Assembly: GCA_018673255.1 (NCBI GenBank)
Contig: JABHDC010000126.1
Coordinates: forward strand, 30,550 to 94,549
Length of the DNA: 64,000 nt
Reading direction: 5' to 3'
Origin: Gemmatimonadota bacterium
GTDB taxonomy: Bacteria > Latescibacterota > UBA2968 > UBA8231
Numbering within the stretch: the stretch's first letter is position 1; every line of letters starts with the position of its first letter. Under the pieces are notes generated by a model. The model was not told the origin of the DNA, did not search any database, and saw only the letters and a program-made list of their open reading frames with translations. A program made the translations under genes and the position numbers. Positions 1 through 9,518 of this stretch are shown here, one piece after another.

Positions 1-1
1 G

Positions 2-3000
2 GTTGATGTGTTGTCCGCCATGTCGAACGAAGCCAGACGGAAGTTCCTGACCTTCACCAGATCCCACATGAGCATTCCCGTCGTTATCACAGTTCGGGGC
101 GACGCACCCGACGTGACCCCTGAGCAACTCAGCGGGCTGCGTGTCGTGACGCCTGAGGGCTACGGCTACGTCGCCCTGCTCGAGCAGAAATACCCTGACG
201 TGAACTTCACCTTCGTAAGCACGGTCGAAGAGGGAGTGATGAAGGTGTCTACTGGTGAGGCGGACGCATTGATGGCGAGCCTTGCCATTACGAGCTATGT
301 GATTTCTGAGCTCAACTTGGGCAACCTGAAAATCGCGGGATCCACCGGCATCTCCCTGAATCTCGGATTAGGGATTCGTGATGACTGGCCTGAGCTATTC
401 TCGATTATCGACAAGGCCCTGGGTTCGATCCCACAGCAGGAGAAGCTGGCCATTCGCAGCAAGTGGGTCCCGAGCCTGACGGGCACGCTTGCCGCTGGAG
501 ATGAATCGGATCAACAGAGCACCTGGTGGCTGCTGATTGGCGCCGCCATGGTCTTTCTGGCCATGCTGGTGGGGGCGTTGATCCTGCCTCGCCTATTCTC
601 GGATGAGGTGCTGACGCGTCATTTTGGTTCCGCCCGCTTCAGGTATATCGCCCTGACGAGCATGAGCCTGATGGTGGCTGTGGTGGGCCTGCTGGTCTGG
701 TATACGCTGGACCAGAACAAGAAGGTCGTCCTGGATGCCGTACGCGCCGATTTGAGAGTGGTGTTGCATAATACGATGGAGAGAAATGACGCCTGGATCG
801 ACGGGCGACTGAATCTGCTCAGCCTATTTGGGCGGGATCCTGAACTTGTCGCCATCACGCAGCAGCTGCTGCAGGTTTCCCCCGAACCAGATTCGCTCAG
901 GAAATCCCGTCCCCTGGCCGAGGCCAGAGAGTTCGTCGCTGCCAATGAGCTACAATTTGGTAAGATCGGCTTCTTCGTCATCAGCCCGGATAATATCAGC
1001 ATCGGCTCGAAGCGGGATGACAACCTGGGCTCGAAGAATCTGATCGCCATACAACAACCGGATCTGTTGGCCCAGGTCTTCGAGGGCACGCCGGTGTTCA
1101 TCCCCCCCATTCACTCCGATGTAGTTATCGAGGCTGGGGATTCGAAAGATGACAGCCTGGCGGAGAGACCGCAGACCATGTTCTTCGCGGTACCCATTCG
1201 GGATCTGGACGGGCAAGTGATCGCCGTTCTGACGCAGCGCCTGATCCCTTCAGGACAGCTGTCTGAAAACATGCACACCGGCCGCATCGGCCGATCTGGT
1301 GAAAGCTACGTGATTGACCGCGAAGGTCGGCAGATCACGGCAAGCAGGTTTCGCGACCAGCTCTACGAGATCGGCTTGCTGGGCTCGGAAGGCGTACCGG
1401 GCGCAACCCTCCAGGTGCGCGACCCTGGCGTCAATCTGGTGGAGGAAGGTCGAAATCCGGTGCCCCGGTCCGAGCTACCCTTTACCCGGATGGCCGAGGA
1501 TCTCTTCAGTCTGTCACGTCTAATAGAGGAACCGGGCTCAGGGCAAGAACACAGCGACATCAATGTAGATGTGAGTGGGTATCGCGACTACCGTGGCGTG
1601 CCGGTTTTCGGCGCGTGGATGTGGGAGCACCATCTCGGTTTGGGCATGGCAACTGAGATTGATGTGGATGAGGCCCTTGGCGGCTACTATGCCCTTCGCC
1701 TCAACCTGTCGCTCATCGCCGGAATCAGCCTGCTGCTCGCCCTCGTGGCCACCCTACTCACCATCACACTTGGTGAGCGTGCGACTCGTGTCATGCGACG
1801 GACCCAGGAGGAACTGGAGGAGCAGGTCGCCGAGCGTACGGAACGCCTCGGTGCCGTTGTGAATTCGGCCCCGGACGCGATGATCTCGATCGATTCGGCA
1901 AGCCAAGTCGTCGCCTGGAACCCTTCTGCGGAGATCCTGTTCGGCTATACTGAGCAAGAAATCCTGGGGCAACCACTGGCGAGGATCATACCTGAGCGCC
2001 ATCGCAACAGACACCATGAGGGCGTCGATGCCTTCACGCCGGACAGGGAGCCCTACGACGGCAAGAGCATTGAAGTTGAAGCTCTGCGCAAGGACGGAAG
2101 TGAGTTTCCCGTGGAGCTTTCCGTATCGACGTGGCAGGCTGAGGGCAATGCGTTCTACACGGGCATCATTCGTGATGTCAGCCGACGCAAGCAACGCGAG
2201 CATCACGACCAGCTCATGGCCTTCTTTCGCGAGTCAGTGTGGCGCCTAGACAGTACCAGCGATACGCACGACCTGGTTGTCCGGCTGAATGACATCCTCG
2301 ACGACAGCGGCATCCCCTTCCGGTCGTTTGGTGTCAATGTCATCGAATCGGAGGAGGAATCCATAGTCCATGCCTGCGGCATCGGCAAAGCCGACAAGGA
2401 GATGCTCGATAACGTACTGGAGCCGGCTCGCGGGCAGCTAGTCATTGAATTCTGGCGGCGTGGAGAGGTGAGCTACCGAGCCGACTTGCAGCGCCACGAC
2501 CCGGATGACGAGCAGCGTAACTGGGGGCGATTGCGTGCCCCCCGCAGCATCATCGACATCCCATTCTCACACGGAACCTTGGGGATCAACAGTCCCGAGC
2601 CTGATGCCTTCACTCCGTATCTTGAACTGCTCTCCAGGATGGCCGACATCCTGTCCGAGGGTTTCCATCGTCTGGAGGACCTGCGGGCCCTGAAGGAACG
2701 CACGGCCGCCGCCGAGACGTCGCAGGCACAGGTCCAGGCCGAGATGGCCGAGCGGCAGCGCGAGGAGAAACTGCGGCAGGCGGTACAGATGGTGCGTGAC
2801 GCTGTGTGGAACTTGACCGCCTCCGAGATCGAGGATGAACGCCGCATCCTGATGGCCGTGCACGAGGCCTTGGGAGTCGCCGGTGTCATGTTCAACATTT
2901 GCGGCGTCAATGTTGTTCGTGAAGAAGGTGGCGAGGCCACTGTGAGCGTGCGCGGGCTGCTGGAGGAAGGGGGTTGGGTCCAACTCGACTCGAGCAATCA

Positions 3001-4795
3001 GGCGATCCCGCTTATGCTCGAATTCTGGCGTGGCGGCGTGCCGGTCTACCGACCCGACATCGACACCGATGATCCCTACGACGAAGCCGCCAACATACGG
3101 GGCTATGGTCAACGCGCGCGCGCGATCCTCGACGTGCCCTTCTCCCATGGCACCCTGGCGATCAACAGCCTCGAACCCAACGCTTTCGACGATACGGTCA
3201 TCGACGTCATCAAGCGTCTGGCAGAAGTCCTGTCGGAGGGGTTCCGCCGAATGGACGATCTGCGGGCATTGCACGAGCGTACGGAAAGCGCCGAAGTTGC
3301 GCGCTCAGAGGCGGATACGGCCAACGCATCAAAGAGTGCCTTCCTCGCCAACATGTCGCATGAGATCCGCACACCAATGAATGCGATCCTCGGCTTTTCG
3401 GAGATCCTGGCAGGTCTGGAGAAGGATATCCAGAAACGCCAGTATCTGGACTCGGTGCGCACGAGCGGTAAGTCGTTGTTGGGTCTGATCAACGACATCC
3501 TCGACCTGTCGAAAGTCGAGGCGGGCAAGCTCGAGCTGCAGTACAAGGCGGCCGACGCGAAAGCCCTGTGCAACGAGCTTGAACAGATCTTCGCGCAGAA
3601 GACGCAGGAACAGGGCATCGATCTGATCATCGATGCTGATGACCTGCCGGGGGCCATCGTCGTCGATGAACTGCGCCTGCGGCAGATCCTCGTGAACCTG
3701 ACCTCAAATGCGATAAAATTCACCGAGTCGGGACACGTGAAGATCAAGGCCACGTCGGAGCCGACTGAGGAGGGCACGACGGTGCGGTTTGCCGTCGAAG
3801 ACTCCGGGATTGGCATCCCAGCCGATCAACAGGACAAGGTCTTCGGCGCCTTCGAGCAGACGACGGGGCAGAGCGCGGCCAAGTTTGGGGGTACCGGGCT
3901 GGGCCTGGCCATCTCCAAGCGTCTTGCGCAGATGATGAATGGAGACATCACGCTCACCAGCGAACCGGGCAGGGGCAGCACGTTCACCGTCGAACTGCGC
4001 GACCTGGCTGTGGTGTCGAGCGACGAGCTCGCCTCCTTCGACGACGATGCTGCAGAGATCGGCAGAATCAGGTTCGAGCCGGCCAAGGTGCTGGTCGTCG
4101 ACGACGTCGAGTACAATCGACTTCTCGTGAAAACCTATTTGGCTGACTATCGGTTTGACCTCATCGAGGCATCGAGCGGGGAGGAGGCACTGGCGATGTG
4201 CGCCAGTGACCATCCGGCTCTTGTGCTGATGGACTTACGGATGGCGGGGATGTCTGGGCTCCAGGCGACGGAGGCCTTGAAGGCCGACGCGGCGCTCCAG
4301 GATATCGCCGTGATCGCTCACACCGCCGCCGCAATGAAGGAGGAGGAGGATCAGATCGGCCAAATTTTCGATGGCTACCTGGTCAAACCCGCGAGCAAGA
4401 CCGATGTCGTGCGAGAATTGATGAAACATCTCCCACATCAATTGGTCGAGGATACGCCCGAGGAGGCTCGGGTGGCGACGGCGTCAACGGTGGGCAGGTC
4501 CGCCGAGTCGCTGACACCAGATCAACGGACTCAGTTACCCGTGCTGGTGGCAGCTCTTGAAGAAGAACTCGGCCGCTGCAAAGAACTTGGGCAGACGCTG
4601 ACGATCAACGATGTCGAAATCTTTGCCAGCCAGATGCAGGAACTGTCGACCCACCACGGCTCTGCTCTCCTCAGCGATTGGGGTGAGCGCCTCGCAACGC
4701 AGACGGCACTGTTCGACATTCCGGCCATGTCACGAACGTTGGATGAATATCCTCAACTCGTCGAGCAGCTGCGTTCCATGGTGGCCGATAGCTGA
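2..4795 (+). CDS. Hybrid sensor histidine kinase, 5'-truncated by window edge
   Basis: The frame is open to the first base of the window, so the true start lies upstream. Numbering from the GTG at 8: residues 1-155 are the distal part of a family-3 solute-binding domain (short motif MSNEARRKFLTFT is typical), then membrane segments near 173-194 and 214-232, an extracytoplasmic Cache-like region (about 240-545), a third membrane segment near 566-590, a PAS domain (615-728), two similar GAF-like domains (736-897 and 926-1098), a HisKA domain with phospho-acceptor His1118 in MSHEIRTPMN, an HATPase domain with DSGIGIP and GGTGLGLA boxes, and a receiver domain with Asp1409 in LMDLRM. A C-terminal helical tail of about 90 residues follows and lacks a clear HPt histidine. 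It senses a periplasmic ligand and phosphorylates itself, then its receiver. No output regulator is adjacent. Family assignment is firm; the ligand is unknown. Confidence 0.93.
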   Translation, partial: VDVLSAMSNEARRKFLTFTRSHMSIPVVITVRGDAPDVTPEQLSGLRVVTPEGYGYVALLEQKYPDVNFTFVSTVEEGVMKVSTGEADALMASLAITSYVISELNLGNLKIAGSTGISLNLGLGIRDDWPELFSIIDKALGSIPQQEKLAIRSKWVPSLTGTLAAGDESDQQSTWWLLIGAAMVFLAMLVGALILPRLFSDEVLTRHFGSARFRYIALTSMSLMVAVVGLLVWYTLDQNKKVVLDAVRADLRVVLHNTMERNDAWIDGRLNLLSLFGRDPELVAITQQLLQVSPEPDSLRKSRPLAEAREFVAANELQFGKIGFFVISPDNISIGSKRDDNLGSKNLIAIQQPDLLAQVFEGTPVFIPPIHSDVVIEAGDSKDDSLAERPQTMFFAVPIRDLDGQVIAVLTQRLIPSGQLSENMHTGRIGRSGESYVIDREGRQITASRFRDQLYEIGLLGSEGVPGATLQVRDPGVNLVEEGRNPVPRSELPFTRMAEDLFSLSRLIEEPGSGQEHSDINVDVSGYRDYRGVPVFGAWMWEHHLGLGMATEIDVDEALGGYYALRLNLSLIAGISLLLALVATLLTITLGERATRVMRRTQEELEEQVAERTERLGAVVNSAPDAMISIDSASQVVAWNPSAEILFGYTEQEILGQPLARIIPERHRNRHHEGVDAFTPDREPYDGKSIEVEALRKDGSEFPVELSVSTWQAEGNAFYTGIIRDVSRRKQREHHDQLMAFFRESVWRLDSTSDTHDLVVRLNDILDDSGIPFRSFGVNVIESEEESIVHACGIGKADKEMLDNVLEPARGQLVIEFWRRGEVSYRADLQRHDPDDEQRNWGRLRAPRSIIDIPFSHGTLGINSPEPDAFTPYLELLSRMADILSEGFHRLEDLRALKERTAAAETSQAQVQAEMAERQREEKLRQAVQMVRDAVWNLTASEIEDERRILMAVHEALGVAGVMFNICGVNVVREEGGEATVSVRGLLEEGGWVQLDSSNQAIPLMLEFWRGGVPVYRPDIDTDDPYDEAANIRGYGQRARAILDVPFSHGTLAINSLEPNAFDDTVIDVIKRLAEVLSEGFRRMDDLRALHERTESAEVARSEADTANASKSAFLANMSHEIRTPMNAILGFSEILAGLEKDIQKRQYLDSVRTSGKSLLGLINDILDLSKVEAGKLELQYKAADAKALCNELEQIFAQKTQEQGIDLIIDADDLPGAIVVDELRLRQILVNLTSNAIKFTESGHVKIKATSEPTEEGTTVRFAVEDSGIGIPADQQDKVFGAFEQTTGQSAAKFGGTGLGLAISKRLAQMMNGDITLTSEPGRGSTFTVELRDLAVVSSDELASFDDDAAEIGRIRFEPAKVLVVDDVEYNRLLVKTYLADYRFDLIEASSGEEALAMCASDHPALVLMDLRMAGMSGLQATEALKADAALQDIAVIAHTAAAMKEEEDQIGQIFDGYLVKPASKTDVVRELMKHLPHQLVEDTPEEARVATASTVGRSAESLTPDQRTQLPVLVAALEEELGRCKELGQTLTINDVEIFASQMQELSTHHGSALLSDWGERLATQTALFDIPAMSRTLDEYPQLVEQLRSMVADS

Positions 4796-4799
4796 AGCC

Positions 4800-5900
4800 A
4801 TGAATGAACTGCGAGTGGGCGTGATCGGGACAAACCCATGGGCGGAACTCGTGCACTACTCGGCGATCGCTGCGCATCCACGGGCAAGCCTGGCGGCTGT
4901 CTGCGGACGCAATCCGGAGCGTGCGCAGGAAGTGGCTGACAAGTACGGCGCGCCTGAGATCTACCAGGACTACAAGAAGATGATCGACTCGGGTCACCTG
5001 GATGCGGTCATTGTCGTAGCGCCCGATGACCTTCATCATGCGATGGTCATGCGAGCACTTGAGGCGGACCTGCATGTAGTCTGCGAGAAACCGTTGGCAC
5101 TCTCAGTGAGCGAGGCGACGGAGATGACTGAGACGGCCGACGAACGCGGACTGAAGAACATGATGTTCTTCACGCAGCGTTGGTTCCCACAGCGACGATA
5201 CGCCCGTGATCTGATTGAGGAGGGTTGCGTCGGAGCCGTGCTGGACGCCCACTTCCAGCTGCAGGCTGGATTCGGCAGAGATCTACCCTCCCTGCCGCCA
5301 TGGACCTACGACCCAGCGCGGTGTCACGGCATTCTCGGTACCCTCGCATCACACATCATAGACCATGCCAGGCTTTTCGTAGGCGAGATTGACCGCGTCT
5401 GTGCATCCATCAAGACACAGGTACCCCAAGGGACTGATCCAGGACTGTCGGTACGTCCGAACAACGCGGTCCTACTCATGCTTGAGTTCACAAATGGTGC
5501 ACACGGCACGATTCACGTAAGTGACGTTGCGCTGGCTGGAACCGATGTGCAGTTCACGATGACGCTCCATGGTGAGGACGGCGCTATAGAGGGAAGCGTC
5601 TGTGCGAGTGGGCAGGATCGCCTCCAGTATATGACAGCTGGCCATGCCTCATTCGAGGACCGGGAGGTGCCAGATCACTACTGGGAGGGAATCGATCGAG
5701 ACAAGCCGTTTCATGAACAGCTTGTCCAGATATTCTCCAGGCCATCTGTGGGTGATGGCCTGTTCATCAACAGTGTCCTGGACGATGGGCCGGTCTGCCC
5801 GACGTTCTCCGACGGACTGGCTGTGCAGCGGGTCATCCATGCCGCGTTGTTGTCCGACCAAGAGAAGAGATGGGTTGATATCGCCCCGTCCCTGGAATAG
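4800..5900 (+). CDS. Gfo/Idh/MocA family NAD(P)-dependent oxidoreductase
   Basis: A 366-residue protein that starts at the ATG four bases after the kinase stop; a longer in-frame reading exists upstream but would overlap the kinase and lacks family similarity. The N-terminus is a Rossmann fold (RVGVIGTNPWAELVHYSAI, a variant of the usual glycine loop) and residues 95-98 form the CEKP motif whose lysine (Lys97) is the conserved catalytic residue of the family. The C-terminal half is the alpha/beta substrate domain. Such enzymes oxidise or reduce sugars, inositols or related polyols in the cytoplasm. The gene abuts both neighbours, so co-transcription with the kinase and the acetyltransferase is likely. 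The substrate cannot be told from sequence. Confidence 0.92.
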   Translation: MNELRVGVIGTNPWAELVHYSAIAAHPRASLAAVCGRNPERAQEVADKYGAPEIYQDYKKMIDSGHLDAVIVVAPDDLHHAMVMRALEADLHVVCEKPLALSVSEATEMTETADERGLKNMMFFTQRWFPQRRYARDLIEEGCVGAVLDAHFQLQAGFGRDLPSLPPWTYDPARCHGILGTLASHIIDHARLFVGEIDRVCASIKTQVPQGTDPGLSVRPNNAVLLMLEFTNGAHGTIHVSDVALAGTDVQFTMTLHGEDGAIEGSVCASGQDRLQYMTAGHASFEDREVPDHYWEGIDRDKPFHEQLVQIFSRPSVGDGLFINSVLDDGPVCPTFSDGLAVQRVIHAALLSDQEKRWVDIAPSLE

Positions 5901-5932
5901 TGGCATTGGAGAGCGTAGTGCAGCGAAGAGAA

Positions 5933-6718
5933 ATGGTTGACGAATATCTTCAAGTCCTCGATCTGCACGATCGCGAATTGGACTATGGGTTCCTATGTGA
6001 GTTAGCAGAGCGCCACGTCGCCACCTTTGCTTTTGGCAGTGTTGGGTGCCGCCTTGGTGAGGATTTGCCTTTGGACTTCGATTCGCTGTTCAGTCGAATT
6101 GTGGTTCGGCGTCGGGGCGGATACTGCTTTGAGCAGAACGGGTTCCTGTATGAGGTGCTTGAGGAGCTCGGCTTCTCACCAGAACTCTATTTGGCGCGGG
6201 TGATCTACAATCAAGACTGCCATCCCGGTCTGACGCACCGGATATCAATCGTCGAGCATGAAGGGCAGCGCTATGTCCTGGATGTAGGTTTCGGACCGCT
6301 CGGCCCCAGGGTGCCGGTTCATATGTCAGCAAGCGCAACGAACGATGTGGACAGGGCGTTTCGCGTTGAGGAAAAATGTCCGGGCGATTACCACATGCAG
6401 GTCTCGAAGGATGGGGCCTTCTTTTCATTGTACCGGTTCGAACTTGTGCGATATGGCCAGTCCGACTGTGAGTTGGGGCACTTCTACTCGCACCGCCATC
6501 CTGATGCGGCATTCGTGAATCATTTGGTCGCTTCGCGGATCTTGGCCAGTGAGATACGCTCGCTACGGGATCTGGAGTATTGCGTGATCCGAGAATCGGA
6601 GAAGCAAACCACGCGAATTGGCGATCCTCAACAGCTCACAAGATTACTCGTTGAGGAGCTTGGAATTCGGGTAACCGATGCAGAGGGTCACCGACTATTT
6701 GAGGGGTTGGATACCTGA
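5933..6718 (+). CDS. Arylamine N-acetyltransferase (NAT family)
   Basis: About 261 residues from the ATG at 5933. The catalytic triad is visible: Cys65 in RGGYCFEQN, His102 in THRISIV and Asp117 in VLDVGFG, at the spacing usual for NATs (about C69/H107/D122). The family transfers acetyl or another acyl group from CoA to arylamines or amine intermediates. A GTG at 5900 overlapping the stop of the previous gene is an alternative start (272 residues); I prefer the ATG because the family normally starts about ten residues before the first helix and a purine-rich GAAGAG lies just upstream. The close spacing suggests an operon with the upstream oxidoreductase. Confidence 0.9.
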   Translation: MVDEYLQVLDLHDRELDYGFLCELAERHVATFAFGSVGCRLGEDLPLDFDSLFSRIVVRRRGGYCFEQNGFLYEVLEELGFSPELYLARVIYNQDCHPGLTHRISIVEHEGQRYVLDVGFGPLGPRVPVHMSASATNDVDRAFRVEEKCPGDYHMQVSKDGAFFSLYRFELVRYGQSDCELGHFYSHRHPDAAFVNHLVASRILASEIRSLRDLEYCVIRESEKQTTRIGDPQQLTRLLVEELGIRVTDAEGHRLFEGLDT

Positions 6719-6734
6719 CCATCGTCTGCACCAA

Positions 6735-6761
6735 CGCTCTGGCGACATTTCTGGCAGAGCG
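6735..6761 (+). terminator. Candidate transcription terminator hairpin after nat-like gene
   Basis: CGCTCTG (6735-6741) pairs perfectly with CAGAGCG (6755-6761) across a 13-base loop, 16 bases after the stop codon. There is no following run of T, so an intrinsic terminator is only possible; it may merely protect the 3' end. Confidence 0.3.
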
Positions 6762-6868
6762 ACAGTGAGGAAGTGACTTACAGGCGATGGATCTGGCCGC
6801 AGCTGAACCGGGCGCTGTAGTTCGAGTTGCATGCCTGTCAGTCGAGGCTTGCGGAACCGGCAAGAGAA

Positions 6869-6897
6869 TTGACTCGGTCCACTTCGCCGAACATATT
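6869..6897 (+). promoter_or_regulatory. Candidate sigma-70 promoter for the ankyrin gene
   Basis: TTGACT (6869-6874, five of six consensus bases) and CATATT (6892-6897, four of six) are separated by 17 bases. The resulting leader would be about 125 bases. This is pattern matching by eye only. Confidence 0.3.
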
Positions 6898-7029
6898 GCC
6901 GCGCAGTGCTCCTCGGAGGGAGTGTCCGGTCCGCGGTCAGGGATGATCCCACCTCCGTTTCTTCCTCAGATGATCAACCTTCTTTCTGCCCGTTGATGCG
7001 GACATCGGGCGTTTCCTGGAGAGAGGGTT

Positions 7030-8289
7030 ATGCCCAAGCAACTACCCGCCAAACCTAGCCTCGAGCATCTCAAGCGAGAGGCCAGGGATCTGCGCCGCGC
7101 CCACAGGGCCAGCGATGCAGAGGCCCTGCAACTGATACGCGACTACCACCCCAAGCTGAGCGGACGCCCGTCCGTCGAGCAGGTCGCCGCAATCAGTTTC
7201 TCCATTCAGGATGCACAGCTTGTGCTGGCCAGGGCGTACCAATTCAAGAGTTGGCCCGACCTGGTCGCCAAGATTGCGTGGACCCCGGCGCGGCAGTCAC
7301 TTGCAGCGGCGATCTCCGACAGTGATGTGTCCCAGGTCGAGCGCATCCTGGACGAGTACCCCGAGTTAATGGACATACATGTGCGAAGCGAGAATGAGGG
7401 ACCGCCTCTTTCACATGCAGCCAATCAGGGCAAGCTGGATGTCGTGAGCGCGTTGCTGTCTCACGATCCGAGCGACGTCGAGCACGCATTCGGACGAGCC
7501 ACGCTGCAGGGCCATCTCGAGGTTGCACAGCGCCTCCTGGACCATCGGCCAGCTCTTCGTGAGCAACTCAAGTTCGCCCTGTTTGGTCCCTGTGAATCCC
7601 TGAACGCAGACGCCATCCCATTCCTGATCGAACTCGGGGCTGATCCCGATGCCGTCTGGGAGAACGGTGGTAAGCCGATGGACATGGCCCTGTGCTCCTA
7701 TGCGAGAGCGGGAAGAGAAGCCACCGTCCGGGCTCTGGTTGAGGGGGGAGTAACCTTCGAGGATGGGCCTGAGATGGACATCGTCATGGGCAAGTTCGAT
7801 TCTCTTGCGGCTCGATTGGATGTAGTCCCAGACGTGGTCCATCTCGCATCGACATTCCGTGCTGGCCTCGAGTTCGGGGGGCTCTACGGTGGCGCGCCGC
7901 TGATCCGCCCCACCCTCCTGCATATCTGTGCTGAATACAGCTCCCTTGAGGGAGCGCGGCTGCTCCTGGAGCGAGGCGCCGACGTGAATGCTCGCTGCGA
8001 GCCGGACGAGGGTGGAATCGGTGACCAGACACCCTTGTTCCATGCAGTCAACCACAAGCATGAAGACATGTTTCCGGTCCTCAAGTTGCTCCTGCAGAGC
8101 GGGGCCGACGTCAACGCTCGAGCCACAATACGTGTGCCCCGAGCGGGGATCAGGAGTGTGCAACCCGACGACCCTGTTCTGGAAGCGATGACGCCGCTAG
8201 GCTACGCCCTCAACTATCCCAACAGCCTGTACCACAAGGCACACGCGGGCGCGATCGAGCTGCTGCGTGAACACGGCGCCCAAGAGTGA
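7030..8289 (+). CDS. Ankyrin repeat protein
   Basis: A 419-residue protein preceded by a clear GAGAGAGGG ribosome-binding site. The first 85 residues are charged and helical (LEHLKREARDLRRAHR), an N-terminal module often seen before ankyrin arrays in bacteria. From about residue 100 there are ankyrin units with typical signatures such as GPPLSHAANQGKLDVVSALL, ARLLLERGADVNARC and LKLLLQSGADVNARA. No signal peptide is visible, so the protein is probably cytoplasmic and binds another protein. The following small gene starts 11 bases after the stop, so the two are probably co-transcribed. The partner is unknown. Confidence 0.9.
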   Translation: MPKQLPAKPSLEHLKREARDLRRAHRASDAEALQLIRDYHPKLSGRPSVEQVAAISFSIQDAQLVLARAYQFKSWPDLVAKIAWTPARQSLAAAISDSDVSQVERILDEYPELMDIHVRSENEGPPLSHAANQGKLDVVSALLSHDPSDVEHAFGRATLQGHLEVAQRLLDHRPALREQLKFALFGPCESLNADAIPFLIELGADPDAVWENGGKPMDMALCSYARAGREATVRALVEGGVTFEDGPEMDIVMGKFDSLAARLDVVPDVVHLASTFRAGLEFGGLYGGAPLIRPTLLHICAEYSSLEGARLLLERGADVNARCEPDEGGIGDQTPLFHAVNHKHEDMFPVLKLLLQSGADVNARATIRVPRAGIRSVQPDDPVLEAMTPLGYALNYPNSLYHKAHAGAIELLREHGAQE

Positions 8290-8300
8290 GGAGGCCAGAG

Positions 8301-8843
8301 ATGATCAAGGCATTGCCAGGTCTAGGATTCGTAATTCTTATGTCGGCGCTTTGGTTCCCAGACTCCGCCACAGCCCATGCCGTTCACACGCGAGCCGATT
8401 CCGTGGACGGCCAGGCGATGGGCGCTGTGGTCGTAGAGCACCACAGGCTTCTGGCTCTGGCAGACAGCACGGCCTACAGACTGCTGGCCCCGGCGTACTC
8501 TTCGTTCGGAATGAACGGGCACACGGATCCGAGAAGATGGCTGGCGGGTGCGCTACTCCCTGCTGAGTTCGAGGGAGGCTGGCCGGACAACGATCCGCCG
8601 GAGCGCTACGTGAATGAGGTGGAGGTGGTCCACGTGCTTACTCGCTGGAATAGGGGAGTCGTCATCACCCACGAAATCGGATCATTCCGTGATGGGACCT
8701 GGGATTCCTACAATGCCTGGATCGTGATGCGCGTCGGTGATGAGTGGCGCATCGGTGCCTCGATCCATGATCTTCCAAAAGAGCTTCAGAAGCACCTCAT
8801 CGAAGAGGACTCGGGACATGGCGTGGAAGAAATTGCGCCATAG
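8301..8843 (+). CDS. Small secreted protein, possibly NTF2-like fold
   Basis: A 180-residue product from the ATG at 8301, chosen because GAGGAGG lies six bases upstream and because the new N-terminus is a standard signal peptide (hydrophobic core LGFVILMSALWF, cleavage near ATAHA). The mature part contains LLALADSTAYRLLAPAYSS and ends in a strand pattern such as YNAWIVMRVGDEWRIGASIHDL, which resembles SnoaL/NTF2-like proteins where a catalytic or ligand pocket is made by a curved sheet. I do not recognise a specific family and give no function. It follows the ankyrin gene closely. Confidence 0.75.
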   Translation: MIKALPGLGFVILMSALWFPDSATAHAVHTRADSVDGQAMGAVVVEHHRLLALADSTAYRLLAPAYSSFGMNGHTDPRRWLAGALLPAEFEGGWPDNDPPERYVNEVEVVHVLTRWNRGVVITHEIGSFRDGTWDSYNAWIVMRVGDEWRIGASIHDLPKELQKHLIEEDSGHGVEEIAP

Positions 8844-8852
8844 GCGTAGAGG

Positions 8853-9518
8853 ATGAGGCCACTGATACGCGGGGCGATCATAGAGGGCCCTGGCACCTCA
8901 GGAAAGACATCGGTGCTGCGGGCGCTGAAGAGCGTGCAAGCTGTTGCCGAGGATGACGAGCGGAGTGTCGTCATCCTCGGCGAACACTACTCCCAGCAGC
9001 TGCAAACGATCCAAGGAAGACTCACTGAGCTCACCAGGACTCAGCACGAGGAACTCCTGACCCAGCGGGTCGAGGCGATCGAGAGTCTCAGCGACTGGGC
9101 CCTTTACCTGGGGAAGGCGTCGAGGAGAGCCCGCGGTCTGTTCTATGTGTTCGAGCGATTCAACCTGAACCATCGGATCGCCTACCCGGGCGAAGACCGA
9201 GTTTTCATCGATACGCTGGAGCGGCGGCTCGCCGAACTTGGGGCGATATGCTTCCTGTTGACAGTCTCTCAGGACAAGATCGAGGAGAGGTTCCGCCACC
9301 GATCAGAGCAATCAGGGCAGGATCTGCAAAGCCATGATCTTCGAGTTCAGGTAGAGTCCTACATCGCCCGTCAGGATGAGATGCTTGGGCTTGCTGACGA
9401 AGCCCAGGTTCCGACGACGGTCATCAACACAGATGATCGAGATTGGAACTCGTACGCAGCGACGATACTCAAGGCCACAGAAACGAGAGTGGCAGAGGAA
9501 GCGAAGTGGCCGGATTGA
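8853..9518 (+). CDS. P-loop NTPase, nucleoside/thymidylate kinase-like
   Basis: A 221-residue protein with a Walker A motif GPGTSGKT at residues 12-19, directly after the first beta strand (IRGAIIEG), as in deoxynucleoside and thymidylate kinases. A later Arg-rich segment (IEERFRHRSEQSG) looks like the lid. It begins nine bases after the preceding stop. It could phosphorylate a nucleoside or small metabolite, or be a toxin-antitoxin type kinase; sequence alone does not decide. It overlaps no neighbour but is followed immediately by a second P-loop kinase with a different fold signature. Confidence 0.7.
   Translation: MRPLIRGAIIEGPGTSGKTSVLRALKSVQAVAEDDERSVVILGEHYSQQLQTIQGRLTELTRTQHEELLTQRVEAIESLSDWALYLGKASRRARGLFYVFERFNLNHRIAYPGEDRVFIDTLERRLAELGAICFLLTVSQDKIEERFRHRSEQSGQDLQSHDLRVQVESYIARQDEMLGLADEAQVPTTVINTDDRDWNSYAATILKATETRVAEEAKWPD

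Larger units (their letters stand above)
6719..7029. other. Intergenic region between nat-like and ankyrin genes
   Basis: Just over 300 bases with no convincing gene. A 69-codon open frame at 6787-6996 has no recognisable features and no good ribosome-binding site. The stretch holds a hairpin soon after the acetyltransferase stop and a promoter-like pair before the ankyrin gene, both listed separately. Confidence 0.6.

Noticed and set aside
4611..4799. In-frame extension of the Gfo/Idh/MocA gene upstream of its ATG
   Set aside because: It would run inside the kinase gene in another frame and encodes no family sequence; the Rossmann fold begins right at the ATG at 4800.
6787..6996. 69-codon plus-strand frame between the acetyltransferase and ankyrin genes
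   Set aside because: No ribosome-binding site, no recognisable sequence, and it overlaps a promoter-like pair.
7411..8163. 250-codon minus-strand frame opposite the ankyrin gene
   Set aside because: No recognisable domain, entirely inside a convincing ankyrin gene.
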